A DNA stretch of 64,000 nucleotides, from NCBI GenBank assembly GCA_027886175.1, contig JAJNNQ010000078.1, positions 1,240,001 through 1,304,000 of the forward strand, in the 5' to 3' direction. Both the position numbers and the translations under genes were made by a program. The notes under the pieces are model-generated. The model did not search any database. It was not told the origin of the DNA and saw nothing but the letters and a program-made list of their open reading frames with translations. The stretch comes from Phylloscopus collybita. Taxonomy: Eukaryota; Chordata; Aves; Passeriformes; Phylloscopidae. Below, piece after piece: positions 34,076-44,948 of the stretch (position 1 is the first letter of the stretch; each line of letters opens with the position of its first letter).

Positions 34076-37000
34076 TCAGTTCTCACTTAGGATTAGGTTT
34101 TCCTGTGGTACACAACTGGTTTTCCCATCTTTCTGCATCACCCACCAAGTGTTACCAGGTCCTTGAGCAAAAACAATCCCACGGGTGGGTTCACCTTTGC
34201 CCAAGGTGGGGTTTACCCAAACAGTCTTTCCTAAGATACCTCTCATATGTACTACAGGGACTTTGTCTCCATCCACTGTGTGCAAAGGGGTAGACTGGGC
34301 AGGACCAGCTCGATTAATAGACCCTCGGGTGTTGACCATCCAGGTGGCCTTTGCTAAGTTCACTTCCCAATTTTTGAAGGTCCCCCCGCCAAGTGCTTTC
34401 AGGGTGGTCTTAAGCAGTCCATTGCACCGTTCAACTTTCCCGGCAGCTGGTGCATGATAAGGGATGTGATATATCCATTCAATGCCGTGTTCCTTAGCCC
34501 AGGTGTTTATGAGGCTGTTCTTGAAATGAGTCCCGTTGTCCGACTCAATTCTCTCAGGGGTGCCATGTCTCCACAGGACTTGTTTTTCCAGGCCCAGGAT
34601 GGTGTTCCGGGCGGTGGCATGAGGCACAGGATAGGTCTCCAGCCACCCAGTGGTGGCTTCCACCATGGTCAGCACGTAGCGCTTGCCTTGGCGGGTTTGG
34701 GGCAGTGTGATGTAATCAATCTGCCAGGCCTCCCCATACTTGTACTTGGACCACCGTCCACCGTACCAGAGGGGCTTCACCCGCTTGGCCTGCTTGATGG
34801 CAGCACACGTCTCACAGTCGTGGATAACCTGTGAAATACTGTTCATGGTTAGATCCACCCCTCGGTCTCGTGCCCACTTATAGGTGGCATCTCTGCCCTG
34901 ATGACCTGAAGCATCATGGGCCCACCGAGCTAGGAACAACTCTCCCTTGTGTTGCCAATCCAAGTCTACCTTGGATACCTTTATCCTCGCAGCTTGATCT
35001 ACTTGCTCGTTGTTCCGGTGCTCCTCATTAGCCCGACTCTTGGGGACATGGGCATCCACATGACGGACTTTCACAGGTAGTTTCCCTACCCTGATGGCAA
35101 TGTCCTTCCACTCATCAGCAGCCCAGATTGGTTTTCCCCTACGCTGCCAGTTGGCTTTTTTCCACCTTTCCAGCCAGCCCCACAGAGCATTAGCCACCAT
35201 CCACGAATCAGTGTAGAGGTAGAGCTTCGGCCACTTCTCTCTTTCAGCAATGTCCAGGGCCAATTGAACAGCTTTGAGTTCAGCAAGCTGGCTTGACCCA
35301 CCTTCTCCTTCAGTGGCGTGTGCAACTTGTCTTGTGGGGCTCCATACGGCTGCTTTCCACTTCCGGTTCATCCCTACGATGCGACAGGAACCATCAGTGA
35401 AAAGAGCGTAGCGTGTTTCTTCTGCTGGCAGTTGGTTGTATGGTGGAGCTTCTTCAGCCCGGGTTACTTGTTCTTCTTCGTCAGTGAGACTGAAGTTCTC
35501 AGCTTCTGGCCAGTTGGTGATTACTTCCAAAATCCCAGGGCGATTCGGGTTACCAATACGGGCGCGCTGAGTGATGAGGGCGATCCATTTGCTCCATGTA
35601 GCATCGGTGGCATGGTGGGTGGAGGGAACCTTTCCTTTAAACATCCACCCCAGCACCGGTAGTCGGGGTGCCAGGAGGAGTTGTGCTTCAGTGCCAATCA
35701 CCTCTGAGGCAGCTTGAACTCCTTCGTAGGCGGCCAAGATCTCCTTCTCTGTGGGAGTGTAATTGGCTTCAGACCCTCTGTAGCTTCGGCTCCAGAATTC
35801 CAGTGGCCGGCCTCGAGTCTCACCTGGCACCTTCTGCCACAGGCTCCAGGACAGACCATGGCTCCCGGCTGCAGAGTAGAGCACGTTCTTTACCTCTGGT
35901 CCCGTCCTGACTGGGCCAAGGGCTACTGCATGTGCGATTTCCTGCTTGATCTGGGCAAAGGCGTGTTGCTGTTCTGGGCCCCAGTGGAAATCGTTCTTCT
36001 TGCGGGTAACCAGGTAGAGAGGGCTCACAATCTGACTGTACTCAGGGATGTGCATCCTCCAAAAGCCAATGGCCCCTAGGAAAGCTTGTGTTTCCTTCTT
36101 GTTGGTTGGTGGGGACATGGCAGTGATCTTATTGATGACCTCAGTGGGAATCTGACGCCGTCCATCTTGCCACTTCACTCCCAGGAACTGGATCTCTTGG
36201 GCAGGTCCCTTGACTTTGCTCTTCTTGATGGCAAAACCGGCTTCCAGGAGAATTTGGATGATCTTCTCTCCTTTCTCAAAGACTTCCATTGCCGTGTTCC
36301 CCCACACAATGATGTCATCTATGTACTGTAGATGGTCCGGAGCCTCACCCTTTTCCAGTGCATCCTGGATCAGTCCATGGCAGATGGTGGGACTGTGCTT
36401 CCACCCCTGGGGCAGCCGATTCCAGGTGTACTGCACACCCCTCCAGGTGAAAGCAAACTGGGGTCTGCACTCTGCTGCCACAGGAATGGAGAAGAAGGCA
36501 TTGGCAATGTCAATGGTCGCGTACCACTTTGCTGCCTTGGACTCCAGCTCATACTGCAACTCCAACATGTCTGGCACAGCAGCACTCAGTGGTGGCGTGA
36601 CCTCATTCAGACCACGATAATCTACAGTCAGTCTCTATTCCCCACTGGGCTTACGCACAGGCCAGATGGGGCTGTTAAAAGGTGAATGAGCCTTACTGAC
36701 CACCCCTTGGCTCTCCAGTTTACGAATCATCTCATGGATCGGGGTCACAGAGTCTCTGTCAGTGCGGTATTGCCGACGGTGCACTGTTGCTGTGGCAATT
36801 GGTACCTGTTGTTCTTCAACTCTTAGCAGTCCCACAGCAGAAGGGTCATCTGAGAGACCAGGCAAGGTATTCAGTTGTTTGATCTCTTCCGTCTCTACAG
36901 CAGCTACTCCAAAAGCCCAACGATATCCTTTTGGGTCTTTGAAATATCCATTTCTGAGATAGTCTATGCCGAGGATGCACGGGGCCTCTGGGCCAGTCAC

Positions 37001-37258
37001 AATGGGGTGTTTCTGCCACCCATTCCCAGTTAAACTCACTTCGGCCTCCACTACAGTCAGCTGCTGGGACCCTCCTGTCACCCCAGAAATAGAAATGGGT
37101 TCTGTTCCTACATACCCTGATGGCATCAGGGTACATTGGGCACCAGTGTCAACCAAAGCCGTGTATTTTTGTGGGTCAGATGTGCCAGGCCATCGGATCC
37201 ACACAGTCCAATAGATCCGATTATCCCTTTCCTCTACCTGGCTAGAGGCAGGGCCCCT
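34076..37258 (-). pseudogene. pol: ERVL pol (protease-RT-RNase H-integrase) with one nonsense codon
   Basis: Same frame as gag, beginning directly after its TAG. Order: protease (VDTGAQCTLMPSG), RT (WYATIDIANAFFSIP, LPQGWKHSPTICH, YIDDIIVW), connection, RNase H (YALFTDGSCR, LAELKAVQLAL, YLYTDSWMV), zinc-binding integrase N-domain (HDASGHQGRD then CETCAAIKQ), core Asp at QIDYI and SDNGTHF, and Glu at AGKVERCN, ending ILSEN. A TAG at 36637-36635 interrupts the start of RT where the older relative has Trp. All other catalytic residues look intact, so this is a single-lesion inactive copy. Confidence 0.88.
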
Positions 37259-37263
37259 CTAGC
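37241..37263 (-). promoter_or_regulatory. hairpin enclosing the ERVL gag stop codon
   Basis: Perfect 8-bp stem GCTAGAGG/CCTCTAGC with a 7-base loop. The gag TAG is inside the 5' arm. The same hairpin is preserved at 11716-11738 in the older copy. Gag and pol are in one frame, so stop-codon readthrough is the implied expression route. Confidence 0.6.
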
Positions 37264-39019
37264 ACTGGTTATCCCCTCCCTGAGCATACATACTAGAGGT
37301 TCCTTCAAGGGGATTCAACACAGCATTGGCAGCTTGGTTATAGGAGGCTGAGGCTACTTTCATTTTCGTAGATCCCCCTTGGTGATTGTTCCTCTCCTTG
37401 AGCTCACGCACCCGTGCTGCCAGGACAGAAGTGGGTTTCCCATCCCACATTCCCATGTCTTCCCCATGGTCACGCAGATAAAACCACAGGTCAGCTCTTG
37501 GGGTGTACCCTCTCTCTCGAGCTGGGGGTCGTTGGGCTCTAACTCTGGGGCCTGTGACTCGCACTGGTGCCACATTGGAACTGTTTGTCCTCATCTCCTC
37601 CCTCACCCCCCTTATCTCTTCTTTGAGTTCTTTAACCACGGCAGAGATATGAGCCTGCATCGGGCCATTGATCATACTTTCATAGTTCCTAAGCTTATTG
37701 GCAACAGACCCCACTGTCTCTCGATTGTCCTCAGCATTAATTGTTGCAATAAAGGTGGTGTACTGAGATGGCCCTAGATTTGCCAGATTCCACAACATCT
37801 GCCCTGTGCATTTAACCTTGTCAGGGTCATTATCATGCTGTCCACTCCTCCCAAAAAGTACCTCCAGCACCGCCACTTCCCTCAGCTGTTGGATCCCTTC
37901 CTCCAGAGTTTTCCAGCGCATTCTATGGTGGTGCTCCTGCATTCTTTCTTTGTGGCTAAATCTCTCTCTCACACTCATTAAAAGCCGCTCCCAAAGGGGA
38001 AGGGGTCCTGGCTCTCTTACAAATACCTGATTTATACCTGAGTCCTGGGTCAAGGGTCCCAAATTCCTTGCCTCACCACTGTCCAATTGCACACCAGTAC
38101 CCATGAGGTCCCAAACCCGAAGTAGCCAGGCTGTGTAAGCCTCACGCCCCCGCCGTACAATATCTTTTTGCAGGTTACGGAGACTTTCGTACGACAGGGA
38201 CTCGGTGATGATCTGAACATGTGATTCCCCTGCAGGTTGTGAGGGCCCTCCTTTCTTATTGTCTGGGTTTGCTGTTTTCACCTTAGATTTCTTTGTTTCC
38301 ACAGGGGCAACTGCCGCTGGCTGTGACTGCCCCTGTGGTTCAGCTGGGACCTGAGCAGTTGTAATCTCTGTGGGTTTCATTGCTGCACCATCAGGCTCTC
38401 TTTTGTCAGGGCAGGGGAAGGATTTCCCACTAGCTGGGGAGATGTACTCCCTCAGCATCTGGCTCATCTTTTCTTGCATCTCCTTAATCAGAGCCCCCAC
38501 CCAAACCGGGTGGTTTATCTCTGAGGCAGGCTGTGGGGCAGGAGCGGACTCTTGGGCTGCATTCTTATTCTCTGGGGTACTTATTAAGGTGCTTACCCAG
38601 GCCAATTTCCCCTTATCTCTGAATGCCAAACAGAACAGGCATACCAGCAACACCAGCCACTGTATGATATCATTAGCACTCAGAGATTTCAACCCTTCAA
38701 AAACTGGTGGGGTGGACCCAAAAAACTGTGTGAAGGGCTGGGAGAAAATTTCCCCCGGTGCCATTTCCTTACAATAGGTACCATTGTTAAAGTAACCCCA
38801 GAAGCACAGAGTTAGCCTATGATAGCTATGAATCCATGTGCTTGCTTTCCAGAGGAAGTTAAAAATCCATGAATTTCTCACCTTATTAATCCACAAAACA
38901 AACTGAATGCCAGCCACAGTAGCCTTAGTCATAGGACCCATATTAACATAAGGAGTAGCAAATGGCAGAAATACAGCCACCACCACGTGCCACCCAAACC
39001 AGGGAAAGCTAGACCACAT
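37259..39019 (-). CDS. gag: ERVL gag-like polyprotein with hydrophobic N-terminus
   Basis: Open from the first in-frame ATG (39019-39017) to TAG at 37261-37259, about 586 residues. The first 140 residues are unusual for Gag. They hold aromatic/hydrophobic segments, a possible N-glycosylation site (NGT) and a strong membrane-type stretch (IIQWLVLLVCLFCLAF). A Pro/Lys-rich linker follows, then a helical capsid-like part with MQEHHHRM and LREVAVLEVLFGRSG, ending YAQGGDNQC. No CCHC zinc knuckle is seen. The pol frame follows in the same register. The C-terminal half is shared with the relic at 10997-11431. Confidence 0.75.
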   Translation of the reverse strand: MWSSFPWFGWHVVVAVFLPFATPYVNMGPMTKATVAGIQFVLWINKVRNSWIFNFLWKASTWIHSYHRLTLCFWGYFNNGTYCKEMAPGEIFSQPFTQFFGSTPPVFEGLKSLSANDIIQWLVLLVCLFCLAFRDKGKLAWVSTLISTPENKNAAQESAPAPQPASEINHPVWVGALIKEMQEKMSQMLREYISPASGKSFPCPDKREPDGAAMKPTEITTAQVPAEPQGQSQPAAVAPVETKKSKVKTANPDNKKGGPSQPAGESHVQIITESLSYESLRNLQKDIVRRGREAYTAWLLRVWDLMGTGVQLDSGEARNLGPLTQDSGINQVFVREPGPLPLWERLLMSVRERFSHKERMQEHHHRMRWKTLEEGIQQLREVAVLEVLFGRSGQHDNDPDKVKCTGQMLWNLANLGPSQYTTFIATINAEDNRETVGSVANKLRNYESMINGPMQAHISAVVKELKEEIRGVREEMRTNSSNVAPVRVTGPRVRAQRPPARERGYTPRADLWFYLRDHGEDMGMWDGKPTSVLAARVRELKERNNHQGGSTKMKVASASYNQAANAVLNPLEGTSSMYAQGGDNQC

Positions 39020-39086
39020 TATTCTGGCCAGTGGGCTTTTATCTAATACACAAGAACTGTTATTCCTCTCTCTCAATGCCCTCGTG

Positions 39087-39104
39087 CCCCACCCTTGGGC
39101 GCCA
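39087..39104 (-). other. primer-binding site of the ERVL provirus
   Basis: TGGCGCCCAAGGGTGGGG on the minus strand. The TGGCGCC start resembles lysine-tRNA sites, but the remainder does not settle the tRNA. Confidence 0.65.
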
Positions 39105-39109
39105 AAATC

Positions 39110-39776
39110 TGTCTTGGTTTGAAAAGACAGGTATCTGCCAGGGAAACTGAGGTTCCCCTAGGATGGAGAATACCAACCCCTCGCACCCCGACGAATTATA
39201 ATTTTGCAATCAAGGGCTCTCAGGCAAAGATGTTGGGAATAGGAATAACAGTTCTTTACTAGGAGGTTTAACAATACAAATATGATAGGAAACAAAACCA
39301 CCCAACCAAACAAACAAATAAACAAATAAACAATAATTTTAGAAGAAAACTCTGACAAAAGTCAGAGTTTCAATCTGACCCTGTGATTCAGGATGTTGAT
39401 AACAGTCCAAACGTAAACAGTCCAAACACTTCTGAAATGGCAGACGTGATCCTGTTGGAGCAGAGATGATTCTGCGAAGAAACCGGTTCAGGGACAGCGA
39501 GGAGGGAGACAGGATGATGAGCACAGGAGACGAAGAAACTCTTCCCACACCGCAGCGAAGGAAGCACCGCGCACCCCACTCCTGCAACAGAGCAGCACCG
39601 ACCCCACCCGGCCACCTCCCCTCCCCCCACCCCCCACCGCCAGGGCATGAGATGTATAGAAATGCAAATGCACCGCACAGGCTGGGGAAGGTAACAATGG
39701 CCTATCAAGGTGGGTCATCAGGCCCCAAAACAGAGGTAAATAGAATATACAAAACCCAGCTCCACAACCCAGGACA
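39110..39776 (-). repeat. ERVL 5' LTR
   Basis: 667 bases; upstream LTR for the minus-strand provirus, five bases from the primer-binding site. Confidence 0.92.
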
Positions 39777-39781
39777 TCCCC
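39777..39781. other. target-site duplication, right
   Basis: TCCCC, partner of 33324-33328. Confidence 0.85.
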
Positions 39782-40610
39782 TTTCCTCCCGTCTCGCTTT
39801 CGCGTCTCCCCAACTGCGTCCTCAGGACCCGCCCGCCTCTCCCAGCCCCAGACCCCCCTTGCCCGTGACCCAGGGACCCCCAGCCCTGCCTTTCCCAGCT
39901 CCCAGACCGCACGTCCCTCAACACCGGGGACCCCCGGGCCCCCCTTTCGTGGGCACAGGGACCCCCCGGATACCCCATCCCGCCTCTCCCAGTCCCTTCC
40001 TTGAACCTTGGAGCCTTCCTGGCTCTCCCGGTTCCGCTTCCTGACCCTTGGACGCCAGGAGACCCCCCAGTCTCTGCGTCCCCCCAGTTCTCCACCCCCT
40101 GTGTGTCCTTTGGGGGGGTCCTGGGAGGTCCCGGGGGGGCTCCAGGGCAATTCCCGGGGTTTCCTCCGTCCCCTCCCCCTCCCCGCGCTCCCCCGGTCGC
40201 TTTCGCGTCTCCCGAGCTGCGGCACCGGGATCCGCAGTGCCTGGGCACGGGGATCCCACGGCACTCCCATCTCCGTGGCAAACTGGCGAATCCTGGGCAC
40301 AGAGAGCCCCTCGAACGTTCATTTCGGGGCACCGGGACCCCCCTGTACCCCCTTCCCCAGCCCCGAAAACCCCTGCACCCCCTTATCTGGAACCCCCTGA
40401 ACCCCCATTCCCGGCGCTTTCTTAAGGGGGTCCCAGGGGGTCCCAGGTGGTTCTCAGAGGGCTCCAGGGAGGTCGCAGCGGGGATCCAGAGGGATCCAGA
40501 CGAATTCTCGGGAATTCCTCCGTCCCCTCCCCCCCCCGCGCGCTCCCTCGGGCTCTTTCGCTTCCGCGTCCGAACCTGCGAGACCGGGATCTGCCCGGCG
40601 ACCGATGACG
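39782..40610 (+). repeat. tandem MHC-like upstream units
   Basis: Successive units each hold a ggaattccc/ctcc block, CCCTCCCC stretches and ctttcgcgtctc-like motifs (around 39790, 40160-40210, 40510-40570). These resemble the 5' region before the exon at 32722. The ERVL interrupts the first unit. Confidence 0.65.
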
Positions 40611-40689
40611 TCACTGATAACTCGGGCTGCCATTGGCGGGCACGAAATCCCGGCGCCAATGGCGAGGCAGGAGGCTGCTCTGGGGGCGG

Positions 40690-40780
40690 GGTCAGGGCTG
40701 TGGGCGGGGCCGCAGCGGAGCAGCGCTGGGGCCGGGGCTGCTCTTGGGGCTCCTGGGGGACCCCGGGGGCGCGGAGAAAG
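40690..40780 (+). pseudogene. second MHC class I-like exon 1, start codon absent
   Basis: Matches the exon at 32722-32797 from its fourth codon (ALGPGLLLGLLGDPGGAEK) and ends at a GTGAGT donor after 40780. CCAAT boxes lie near 40630 and 40655. Where the ATG is expected, the sequence reads gcagcggagcagcgc, so no start is present. No later MHC exons follow. Confidence 0.65.
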
Positions 40781-40879
40781 GTGAGTGGGACCCCCCGAAA
40801 CCGGTACCCCTTTGAACTTTTATTTCCGCGTTCTGGGAACTCCCCGAATCCCCATTTTGGGTTCTGTGACCTCTCTCCA

Positions 40880-41241
40880 TTCCCTTCCCCAGCACCGGGA
40901 CTCCCCGTACCCCCTTATCTGGCACCAGGACCCTCCTGAGCCCCCATTCCTGGGCAGGAAACCCCCCTGAACCCCCATTCCTGGGAATCAGAATCCGCTG
41001 AGCCCCCTGAGCTCAGAATTCCTGAGCACAGGAACCCCCTTCAGCGCCCATTTCCGGACACCGGGACCCCCCCTGTACCCCCTTGTCTGGCACCAGGACC
41101 CTCCTGAGCCCCCATTCCTGGGCAGGAAACCCCCTTTAACCCCCATTCCTGGGCACTGGGACACCCTTGAATCTCCTTTTCCGGGTACCGGGATCCCCGT
41201 GCACCCCCTTATCCAGGACTGCCCCCCCCCCCCCCCCCCCC
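40880..41241. repeat. CCC-rich repeat ending in a C-run
   Basis: Blocks of gggacccccctgtaccccct repeat, closing with a long homopolymer C tract (41222-41241) that may be an assembly weak point. Confidence 0.7.
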
Positions 41242-42175
41242 ACCCCCGTCAGTGCACATCAGTCTTAGCTTAGGACAGGCCCAACAAGGCAATACTGGAC
41301 TCGTGTTTCTACCTGATTGGCCAAAAATAGAATCAAATGCTCTCCTTTGGGAATGCTGGCAGGCTCAGGGAGCACTGATCACAAACGCCGCTGCTGCTGT
41401 TGTTGTTGCTTCTGCAGCTGCGACTGACAGGACCATGGGACACAGAGTTCGGGTGCTGTCCCTGCTGCTGTGGCTGCTTCTGCCTGGGACTTAGAGACTT
41501 GCAGGAATGCATTTCCACACCCAAGCAAAGGATTTTATTCAAGGAAAAAGAGTTCCAGTTTACCTTTGAACATATGAGGCAGTCAAGCTGGAAGGTTCTG
41601 TGCCCTTCTCATGGGCCCTGGCCCGTGGCAGCACAGGGGCACTGGCTGGGCTGTGGAGAGGTTTCTCAGCACCTGTGGCTGCTTCTCTTGGCAGTAAGGC
41701 AGATTGTCCCTCCTTAATCATTCTGCACTTAAGAACGAGCTCAGAGGTGCTCAGGCACTTTTTCAGGTGTCTTAGCCAGGTGTCACAGACAGCTGTGCTC
41801 GACGTTTGTTTCTGTATTGTTTGTTGCTTTATCTTTTGTTAAAACCTTTGCTTTACTAAACACACTAAGCTCTGTCTGGCAAATGTTACTGAGCTGCTCT
41901 GGGAGGTTGCAGGCCAACCCTCAGGCCTGATGGGGCTCATTGTACCCCAGCCAGGTGCCAGGCTGTGTCAGAGATTTTATGTTAGAAGGCTTCCTGCACA
42001 CAGCTGCTGATGCCACCGCTTCTGCTGGGGACACGGGGACTTTACTGGCTCGAGCTGTGACAGCCTCTGCCTCCATGAGGCTGATTCAGCCATGCAAGAA
42101 AGGACTTTATTTTACCACTGTCCATAGCCATGGTCTTCAATGAAGATGCCCTGAAAACTTGACACATGATGGCCC
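41242..42175. other. no recognisable gene
   Basis: Contains a CTG/TTG-rich patch near 41390-41420 and a T-rich patch near 41800. I cannot assign it. Confidence 0.3.
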
Positions 42176-42179
42176 CAGT

Positions 42180-42250
42180 GGCCAAAGAGCCATCGAGGAC
42201 ATCCCGAGGCTGCTGGGGGCACAGCGACGCTGTGTCATTGGGGCACTGAC
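42180..42250 (+). pseudogene. unknown family, C-terminal fragment b
   Basis: Only the last codons (AIEDIPRLLG equivalent) and the shared 3' flank survive. Sits about 1.2 kb upstream of copy 5. Confidence 0.65.
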
Positions 42251-42469
42251 TCCACTGGGGACATCGCTGGTGTCACTTGTTCCCTCCCCCTCCCTGCACA
42301 GTGTTTGAGACAAATTTGGGGAATTTTCAGGAATTTTTCATTGAAACTGTTCCAAATCCTGATGGGAATTCTTAGGTTGACGCCAGTGGGGACACCTGGG
42401 GACACTCAGGGTCACAGGGTGGGGGGTGAATGAACCCCCTCAGTGCCTTGCAGGAGAGGCAGCAGAGCT

Positions 42470-43175
42470 GGGTTATAAATGACAATGACAATATCAATGA
42501 CAATGTAAATGACAATATCAAGGACAATACAGTATTGGCTTTTGCATTCATGTACCGGCTTTTGCATGTTGTTATTGATTACAACGATTTTGATACGGTG
42601 CAATTTATAATTCCTTTCAGCTGCTTTTTGGTATAACATATTCTATCAGTTTATGTGGACAGTGTGTAGCCAACAGAAATGGTAGCATAATAAATCAATA
42701 TTATATTAGATTTTATATTTATAATCCGTAATATAATAATATTATAATCTAATTATATTTATAGTTAGAATACAATATATCATGTGATAATATTAATTAT
42801 TTATAATGATTTATATTAGATTATATGATATTTTATTAATATATAACCAATATTATATCCTAGGCCTTAGTGAACTATTAAAATAGAGACTGCGCAATTC
42901 TAAAATGCTTTTATATTATAACTATTATAACAAACTTTTATATTGTAACCAACTCAGAGATTGGTGTAAAACAATTCTGTTGTTTCCCACATCTGCAGGC
43001 TGGTGATAAGATAACAGTGACAGAAACCAGAGCACCAGAGAAGAATTTATTAATTTACCAGGGAGTGTGGAACAACAGGGTGGGAGCAGAGGAAGAAATA
43101 AAATCCATGGATGTGATGTACAGGATGTCCTGCAGACAAGTCAGAGGTTAAAACCAAACAAGAGATTTCCTGGAA
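42470..43175 (+). repeat. amplified-unit flank
   Basis: Combines the dispersed AT-rich block (as at 31560 and 45205) with the segment shared by 17700-17900 and 28220-28430 (gtgacagaaaccaaagaaaa region, ggagtgtggaacaacagggt). This shows that copy 5 belongs to the same amplified unit as copies 1, 3 and 4. Confidence 0.75.
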
Positions 43176-43254
43176 CATCAATCCCTGCTCCCTCTGTGGG
43201 AGGGCAGAGAGCTCTGCCCCGGCTGCTGCTCTGGGGCAGTGCAGTGCCTGCACA

Positions 43255-43345
43255 CTCAGCCTGTCCCTGTCCCTGTTCCCTGTCCCTGTTCCCTGTCCCC
43301 TGTCCCTGTTCCCTGTCCCTGTCCCTGACCCCTGTCCCCCCCTTG
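43255..43345. repeat. minisatellite (ccctgtccctgtt)
   Basis: Short array of CCCTGTCCCTGTT units upstream of copy 5. Confidence 0.85.
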
Positions 43346-43477
43346 CTGTGACCCTGGCGGTGACAGCGGTGGGCGCGGGGGCCGGACCAGTGGGGGTTGA
43401 GGGGCTGCACCCAGACCTGCCTGTTCCTGGAGTGTCACCCGGGTGTGTCCTCTCCCTCAGGAGTGTCCCCAGCGGCC

Positions 43478-44948
43478 ATGGAGCCTCAAGAGGTGCGATA
43501 ATCCCAGCGTGGGGGGGTGGGAGGGGATGGGGGGGCACGGGGTGACAGAGGGGACAGAGGGGTGGAAGGCACCAAGGGTGGCAGGGATGGCAGGGGGTGG
43601 CAGAGGGGACAATGGAGGTGGCAGAGGAGTGGTGGGGGGGTGACAGCAGGGGGTGGCAGGGGGATGGCAGAGGGGACAAGGGGATCGCAAAGGGGTCAGG
43701 AGGGAGTGGCAGGAAGGGAGGAGGTGACAGAGGGGTGGACGGGACCAAGGGTGGCAGAGGCGACAGCAGGCCGTTGCAGGGAGGTGGCAGAGGGGGTGAG
43801 AGGGTGACAAAGGGGCAGAGGCAACAGCTGAGCCCTCCAGGGAGGGCACAGAGGGGCCACCCCAGGAGGCTACAAGTCCCACGAGGTCCCCACCACCTCC
43901 CCTGTCCCCTCCCCAGGTGCTGAAGGCGCTGGTGGCTGTGGTGGCCACCCTGGGTGAGACGGTAGCCACCATGACTGCACGAAGGTTCCTGCACAGGGAC
44001 CTGTTGGGATTCATTGAGAGCCTCTGTGACGCCCTGAACCAGCGAAATTTCCTCTACCTGGGCAAGCGTGATTTCACCTCCCTGTACCGCCGTGGTGTCA
44101 CCAACCTGGGCCGGGCCCTGGCTGCCCTTGGGGACAGCTGGCGGGTCACCTGGGCCGATGTTAGAAAGGAGGCTGAAGACTGGCGGGAGTCGGTGGACGA
44201 GCTCGCAGTGGACTGGCTCGGGGTGGCTGAGCAGGCCACAAAGCTCCGTGATATCTGGCAGGATGCAGCCACCGACGAGGACACTGGCGAGGACACTGAT
44301 GAGGACACTGATGAGGCCACCTCCACCACCCGGGCCAGCGACCTGCAGGACGAGACTGCCAGCTGGGGGACAGCCGGGGACAACCTGGCTGCTGCTGCGG
44401 CCGGGCAGGCGGCAGTGTCCCTGGCCTCAGGAGTGGCTGCACGTAAGACCTGGATGGTGGCAGTCACCAAGGCCATGGAAGAGGCCATGGTGGGTATCAG
44501 GCAGTTGTTCTCTGTGGCCAACAGGAGTGTGCAAGTGGTAGCGGTCCAGGAGCTGCTGGGGCGCCTGGTGGCCGCATGTGACAGAGCCACCGTGTTCCCC
44601 CGGGAGCTGCAGCGCCAGCTCGGGGACATCGAGGCCGCCCTGAAGGGGACAAAGGAGGAGTGTCACTGTGTCCCTGAGGCCTTGGTGGCCATGGTGGCTG
44701 AGGCTGAGAGGCTGTGGGAGGGCAGCGCCCGCCTGATCATGCGTCACCTGCTGGTGACACTTGAGGAGATGAGGCAGCTCCTCATGAGTCGCTACAGCAG
44801 CTCCGGTGTCCCTGATGACCTTGCTGGCCGTGCATGGGCTGAGCAGTGCCAAAAAGCCATCGAGGACATCCCGAGGCTGCTGGAGAACGATGATGTCATC
44901 ACCATGACATCATTGTCACGGCGGCGATGTCGTCGATGTCATCGCTAG
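43478..44948 (+). CDS. unknown Ala/Leu-rich family, copy 5 (exon 2 intact)
   Basis: Exon 2 (43917-44948) is open throughout after CCCCTCCCCAG and encodes 343 residues with every family block. These include a DEDTGEDTDEDTDEATSTTR acidic spacer, LLGRLVAACDRATVFPRELQ, and AWAEQCQKAIEDIPRLLEND. The Gly-rich segment is altered to SSSGVPDDLAGRA. First-exon ATG at 43478 reads five codons to a possible GAG/GTGCGA donor in phase 0; reading on instead hits TAA at 43499. It is the most diverged full-length copy, plus strand. Function unknown. Confidence 0.62.

Larger units (their letters stand above)
33329..39776 (-). mobile_element. ERVL-type provirus, full length, no env
   Basis: Two LTRs (33329-33996 and 39110-39776) begin TGTC and end GACA on the plus strand and are flanked by a 5-bp TCCCC duplication. 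They differ at about seven of 667 positions by eye, so the insertion is fairly recent. Inside, on the minus strand, are a primer-binding site, gag, then pol in the same frame after a stop codon, and only about 80 bases between pol and the 3' LTR, so no env. The RT/connection layout and lack of env fit ERVL-like class III elements. One nonsense codon breaks pol. Inserted in an MHC class I-like upstream unit. Confidence 0.92.
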
